Assembly (NCBI GenBank): GCA_963836665.1
Contig: CAWIKL010000001.1
Location: 3,720,001-3,784,000 of the forward strand
Source: JAICSD01 sp963836665
GTDB taxonomy: Bacteria > Acidobacteriota > Vicinamibacteria > Vicinamibacterales > 2-12-FULL-66-21
Reading direction: 5' to 3'
Length of the DNA: 64,000 nucleotides
Part shown: positions 60,075-64,000 of the stretch, one piece after another
Numbering within the stretch: the first letter of the stretch is position 1
How the letters are laid out: each line of letters opens with the position of its first letter
Made by a program: the position numbers and the translations under genes
The notes under the pieces: generated by a model
The model's database searches: none
Told to the model about the DNA's origin: nothing
Seen by the model: only the letters and a program-made list of their open reading frames with translations

Positions 60075-62014
60075 GCACGCCGACCGCGATGACGCACACC
60101 ACGCGCAGGTTTCTGCTCGAACGCGTCGAGGACGCCGCCGTCGTCCAGCTCTATGCCGACGGCTTCGACGAGCTGCCGCTCGGCGAGAAGACACTCATCT
60201 ATCACCTCTACCTGGCCGCGATCGCCGGGCGCGACATTTATTACGATCAGCGCTACGAGCACAACCTCGAGATGCGCGACGTGCTCGAGGAAATCGTCAC
60301 ACACCCCGTCGGCATCGACGCCGCGGCGATCGCGGCGATCTGGACCTATACCAAGCTGTTCTGGATCAACACCGGGCCCTACAACAACCTGACCGCGCGC
60401 AAGTTCGTGTTGAAGGTGACACCGCAGGCGTTCGCCGCCGCGGCCGAGCAGGCGCAGGCCAACGGCGCCCGCTTCCCGCTGCGCGCGGGCGAATCGCTGA
60501 CGGACTTACTGGCGCGGCTGGCGCGTTGCTTCTTCGATCCGGAGTTCGATTCGATCGTCACCAGCAAGACGCCGGGCGCCGGCAAGGACATCCTTCAAGC
60601 GAGCGCCAACAACCTGTATCGCGATGTGACGATGGCGGACCTCGAGGGATTTGCGGAACGCTATCCGCTCAACTCGCGGCTGGTGAAGCGCAATGGGCAG
60701 CTCGTCGAAGAGGTGTATCGCGTCGGCGGCCGCTACGACACCTACATCCGCGAAATCGTCCGTCACCTCCGCGCCGCCGTCCCGTTTGCGACGCCGCCGA
60801 TGGCCGCCGCGCTGCAGGCGTTGATCGGGTTCTACGAGACCGGAGAGAGCACGGACCGCGAGGCCTACGACATCGCCTGGGTGCACGATCGCGACTCGCC
60901 GGTCGATACCATCAACGGCTTCGTCGAGGTCTACATGGACGCGCGCGGCGTCAAGGGAGCGTGGGAGGCGCTGGTCTACTACGTCAACCCGCACAAGACG
61001 CAGGAGATCCGCAGGCTCGCCGCGGCCGCGCAGTGGTTCGAGGACCGGATGCCGTGGGACGACGACTACAAGAAGCGCGGCGTGCGTGGCATCTCCGCCA
61101 ACGCCATCGACGTCGTCGTCGAGACGGGGGATTCCGGGCCGGTCACCCCGGTCGGCATCAACCTGCCCAACGACCAGACCATCCGCGAGGAGCACGGCAG
61201 CAAGTCGGTGTCGCTGTCCAACGCCACGCACGCCTACGACAAGTCAACGCTGCCCGAATTCCGCCGTGAGTTTGCCTGGAGCGACGAGGAAGCGGCGCGC
61301 GCTGAGAAGTGGAGCAGTTTCGCCTCCGAGTTGACCACCAACATGCACGAGGTGATCGGCCACGGCTCGGGGAAGATCCGCGAGCACCTGAACGGCAACC
61401 CGCAGGGGCTGCTCAAGGAGCAGTACTCCGCGCTCGAGGAATCGCGTGCGGATCTCGTCGCGCTCTACTTCGTGCCGGACAAGAAGCTCGTCGAGCTCGG
61501 TCTGGTCGAGGACGCCGAGCAGGATGAGATCGTCCGGGCGGAGTACGAGGCCTACGCGCGCAATGCGCTCGTCCAGCTGCGTCGGGTGCGCGAGGGCACG
61601 CAGATCGAAGAAGATCACATGCGCAACCGGCAGATGATCGTTCGCTGGCTGATCGAGCACAGCGGCGCGATCGAGGTCCGCCGCCGCGACGCCAAGACCT
61701 ACTACGTCGTCGTCGACGTCACTGCCTTCCGACGCGGCGCCGGAAAGCTCCTCGCCGACGTGCAGCGCATCAAGTCGGAAGGGGACTACGAGGCGGCGAA
61801 GGCGCTGTTCGAGACCTACGGCGTCCACTTCGATCCGGCACTGCGCGACGAAGTCGTGGCGCGGGTCGACCGCCTGCAGATGCCGTCCTACACGGGGTTC
61901 GTCCAGCCACGGCTCGGGGTCGTCCGCGATGGCCAGGGGACCATCACCGACGTCAAAATTTCGTATCCGCTGGACCTGGCGGCGCAGATGCTGGAGTATT
62001 CGGGGCGCGGGTAG
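60071..62014 (+). CDS. M49-type peptidase, cytoplasmic paralogue
   Basis: 647 aa. Zinc motif HEVIGH at residues 426-431 and EESRADLVALYF near 457. There is no signal peptide (start MSTPTAMTHTTRRFLLERVE), so it is predicted to stay in the cytoplasm, while the overlapping upstream paralogue is exported. The two share the surrounding motifs (KTPGAGKDILQASANNLY here, TPPSGQDLIQASANTFYEG there). Confidence 0.88.
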   Translation: MSTPTAMTHTTRRFLLERVEDAAVVQLYADGFDELPLGEKTLIYHLYLAAIAGRDIYYDQRYEHNLEMRDVLEEIVTHPVGIDAAAIAAIWTYTKLFWINTGPYNNLTARKFVLKVTPQAFAAAAEQAQANGARFPLRAGESLTDLLARLARCFFDPEFDSIVTSKTPGAGKDILQASANNLYRDVTMADLEGFAERYPLNSRLVKRNGQLVEEVYRVGGRYDTYIREIVRHLRAAVPFATPPMAAALQALIGFYETGESTDREAYDIAWVHDRDSPVDTINGFVEVYMDARGVKGAWEALVYYVNPHKTQEIRRLAAAAQWFEDRMPWDDDYKKRGVRGISANAIDVVVETGDSGPVTPVGINLPNDQTIREEHGSKSVSLSNATHAYDKSTLPEFRREFAWSDEEAARAEKWSSFASELTTNMHEVIGHGSGKIREHLNGNPQGLLKEQYSALEESRADLVALYFVPDKKLVELGLVEDAEQDEIVRAEYEAYARNALVQLRRVREGTQIEEDHMRNRQMIVRWLIEHSGAIEVRRRDAKTYYVVVDVTAFRRGAGKLLADVQRIKSEGDYEAAKALFETYGVHFDPALRDEVVARVDRLQMPSYTGFVQPRLGVVRDGQGTITDVKISYPLDLAAQMLEYSGRG

Positions 62015-62060
62015 CGAGGGGGCGAGAGGCGGCTCGCTTTCAGGCCGGCACTTCAACACG

Positions 62061-64000
62061 ATGAAATTGTTCGCGACGACGCTAATCGGCGTTGCGCTGC
62101 TGGCGCAGGTCAGGACGATCTTGCCAACGACGGCCAGCACGCCTGTGCAGGAAGTCGCGCTGTTTGGTGAACCCCTGGCCGTCCTCAATGCAGAAAAGGC
62201 GTGGCTGGGCGCCGACGCGTTCTGGCCGCTCGCCAGGTTGAACGATCCGACCTTGCAGCGCTACGCGATACGCGCGTTGGGCCGGCTCGAAGATCCCGCC
62301 AACGTTCCGTCACTGATCGCGCTGGCGGAGACGCGTACGGCGGTCGACACGCCGGTAAGGATCGCGGCCCGGCGCGCCAGCGTCGCCGACGCCGTCGCCC
62401 AATCGCTCCATCTCTTCGACGCCGATCGCGACCAGAAATTGATCGCCGACGTCGCGGCCTGGTTCCTGGCGATCGGCGATCCGGACGCGCCGGCCGGCCC
62501 CGTCGTTCCCCCGCTGGGCCGCATTGCCTACGGCACCGAGGATCAGTTCCACGCCGCAGAACGCCGGCTGCTCAGGACACGTGAGCGGCTCGAGCCGAAT
62601 CCTCGCACGGAAAAATTCGCACATCAGGCGGTCGCCGCCCTTGAGTCGCTTGTGCGCCTAAACCCCCGATTCCCGCTCGAACAGGCGACGATCACACGCC
62701 TGCGCGAAATCGCCAGGGACGAGTCATCGTTGGAGGCCGGCCCTCGCTACTCGGCGTTTCAAACGCTGGTTGGCCACGGTCTGGATGCCGACATGGAGCT
62801 CGACGCCCTGCATACGAGCGACCGGGGGATCGTTCGACTCGCCACGCAAGTGCTCGCCGGTAGCGGCGGCGGTCTCGACCAGGAACACCTGCTCGGCGAG
62901 ATTCAGGAGGCGTTGAAGAACGGAAACCGTTACCTCGGGCTTCGCGCTTATGTCCGCCATGCGGCAAAGACGGAAGGCTGCCAACCGATCGTCGATCTCA
63001 TCGACGACCCGAGCCGCCTCGTCGCGCTCGAGGCGATCGACGCGCTCGGCGATCTCTGCAAGGACGACGAGGAGATCACCAAGCGGCTCGAAGGAGATCT
63101 ACGCGTCCCAGCCGTGCAGGGATCGTGGTCGCGCGAGACCCACGTCTTCATGGCGATGGCCAAGCGCGCGCCCGAGCGCGTCGCACTCTTCATGAACGCC
63201 TTCGTCACGCACCAGTCCTTTTGGGTGCGGATGTACTCCGTGCATGCCGTAGTCGCAGCTAACGACATCCCTCACCTGGAAAAGCTGGCCTACGATTCCG
63301 ACGACAACGTTCGCGAAGCGGCGCTCGCGCCGTTGCTGGCGCTGAAGAAGGTCCCCAGCGATCCCGTGCTGATCGACGACCTCGGGCGTGATGACGTTCA
63401 GCTTCTGCGCTCCGCGGCGATCCTCGCCCAGAAGGCGCCGGCCGAGGAGAGGTTGACCGCGGCTCTGATCAGTGCCCTGCTGCGCCTCACCGCAGAAGCG
63501 AAAGAATCGTCGCGCGACGGCCGGCTGGCGCTGATCGAGGCGCTCGACGTTCACGCGCGACCGAGCGACGTGGCCAGGCTGCGGCCCCTGGCAAAGGATT
63601 TCGATCCCGTCGTCGCCGCCGCCGGCGCCCAGTTGCTCTCGAAGCTGACCGGCAGCCCGGTGAAGGCTGAGCCGACACCGATTCAGCGGGGCTGGCCTCA
63701 GCAGTTTACCGACCTCGCCAATCAGTGCGTCAAGGTCGACCTGTCATCCGGACAGGCGTTCCGCATGCGCATGGCCCCGGAAGGGGCGCCGCTCGCGGCT
63801 GATCGGTTCCTCAAGCTTGCGCTGGTGGATCGCTACTACGATCACCTCTCGATTCATCGCGTAGTGCCCGACTTCGTCATCCAGGGGGGTAGTCCTGGCG
63901 CTAACGAGTATTCAGGGCACAAGGAATACATCCGCGACGAGGTCGCCCTGCCCAACGTGGCCGGATCCGTGGGACTCTCGATTCGCGGCCGCAACACGGG
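62061..64000 (+). CDS. Exported HEAT-repeat protein fused to a cyclophilin PPIase, 3' end cut by the window
   Basis: Open from ATG 62061 to the window end with no stop (at least 646 aa). A signal-like start (MKLFATTLIGVALLAQVRTI) is followed by about 500 residues of HEAT-type repeats (LNDPTLQRYAIRALGRLEDP, LVALEAIDALGDLCKDDEE, DSDDNVREAALAPLLALKKV). From about residue 555 a cyclophilin domain begins: FRMRMAPEGAPLAADRFLKL, YYDHLSIHRVVPDFVIQGGS, then SVGLSIRGRNTG at the edge. It is likely a periplasmic protein-folding enzyme carried on a HEAT scaffold. Confidence 0.87.
   Translation, partial: MKLFATTLIGVALLAQVRTILPTTASTPVQEVALFGEPLAVLNAEKAWLGADAFWPLARLNDPTLQRYAIRALGRLEDPANVPSLIALAETRTAVDTPVRIAARRASVADAVAQSLHLFDADRDQKLIADVAAWFLAIGDPDAPAGPVVPPLGRIAYGTEDQFHAAERRLLRTRERLEPNPRTEKFAHQAVAALESLVRLNPRFPLEQATITRLREIARDESSLEAGPRYSAFQTLVGHGLDADMELDALHTSDRGIVRLATQVLAGSGGGLDQEHLLGEIQEALKNGNRYLGLRAYVRHAAKTEGCQPIVDLIDDPSRLVALEAIDALGDLCKDDEEITKRLEGDLRVPAVQGSWSRETHVFMAMAKRAPERVALFMNAFVTHQSFWVRMYSVHAVVAANDIPHLEKLAYDSDDNVREAALAPLLALKKVPSDPVLIDDLGRDDVQLLRSAAILAQKAPAEERLTAALISALLRLTAEAKESSRDGRLALIEALDVHARPSDVARLRPLAKDFDPVVAAAGAQLLSKLTGSPVKAEPTPIQRGWPQQFTDLANQCVKVDLSSGQAFRMRMAPEGAPLAADRFLKLALVDRYYDHLSIHRVVPDFVIQGGSPGANEYSGHKEYIRDEVALPNVAGSVGLSIRGRNT

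Overview
The window is a single GC-rich bacterial chromosome segment with no rRNA, tRNA, transposase or CRISPR array. Gene content points to Acidobacteriota, possibly a Vicinamibacteria-like lineage: a VWA protein of the type common in that phylum, paired M16 peptidases, tandem M49-type peptidases, many GAF/PP2C and NtrC-type regulators, and a KaiC homologue. The taxonomic call is inference from gene content, not a computed placement.

Layout. 0-7 kb: 3' part of parB, selD, then an F1-only ATP synthase cluster (atpH-A-G-D-C; the F0 genes are elsewhere). 7-17 kb: PP2C phosphatase, a Wzm/Wzt-type polysaccharide ABC exporter, rfaE2-type nucleotidyltransferase, mfd, a SurA-like chaperone, a NusG paralogue and dus. 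17-23.5 kb: a regulatory block with a Dabb protein, a 42-bp-repeat protein, an NtrC-type regulator, a small HTH protein plus a kinase-less DHp-like miniprotein, a FliA-family sigma factor, a hybrid histidine kinase and a PCYCGC-family lipoprotein. 23.5-35 kb: SDR, EamA transporter, small membrane proteins, FabZ-like protein, GAF/PP2C regulator, PDZ protein, lipid kinase, ankyrin protein, ccdA and nuoG. 35-43.4 kb: an S23 four-helix-bundle gene between opposed minisatellites, M1 peptidase, RsbU-type phosphatase, kbl, AI-2E permease and aminotransferase. 43.5-64 kb: VWA, OmpA, M16 pair, TAT-targeted class V aminotransferase, DoxX, SDR, a KaiC homologue with a REC-KaiB fusion, aminotransferase, MTHFR-like, D-cysteine desulfhydrase-like, MBL/beta-CASP nuclease, two M49 peptidases, and a HEAT-cyclophilin protein cut by the window end.

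The main result is that two genes contain an in-frame UGA exactly where the family has a redox or catalytic cysteine, each followed by a SECIS-like hairpin. They are selD (Sec at residue 13 of the restored protein) and a PCYCGC-motif lipoprotein (Sec at residue 120, giving a U-x-x-C motif). The organism therefore very probably makes selenocysteine and uses it in a periplasmic or surface lipoprotein family that I do not know as an established selenoprotein. Ordinary gene calling truncates both genes.

Four other genes (PP2C phosphatase, rfaE2, EamA transporter, MBL nuclease) are each broken by one extra base. All four are insertions with no shared slippery context, which fits assembly indels better than biology, but they should be checked.
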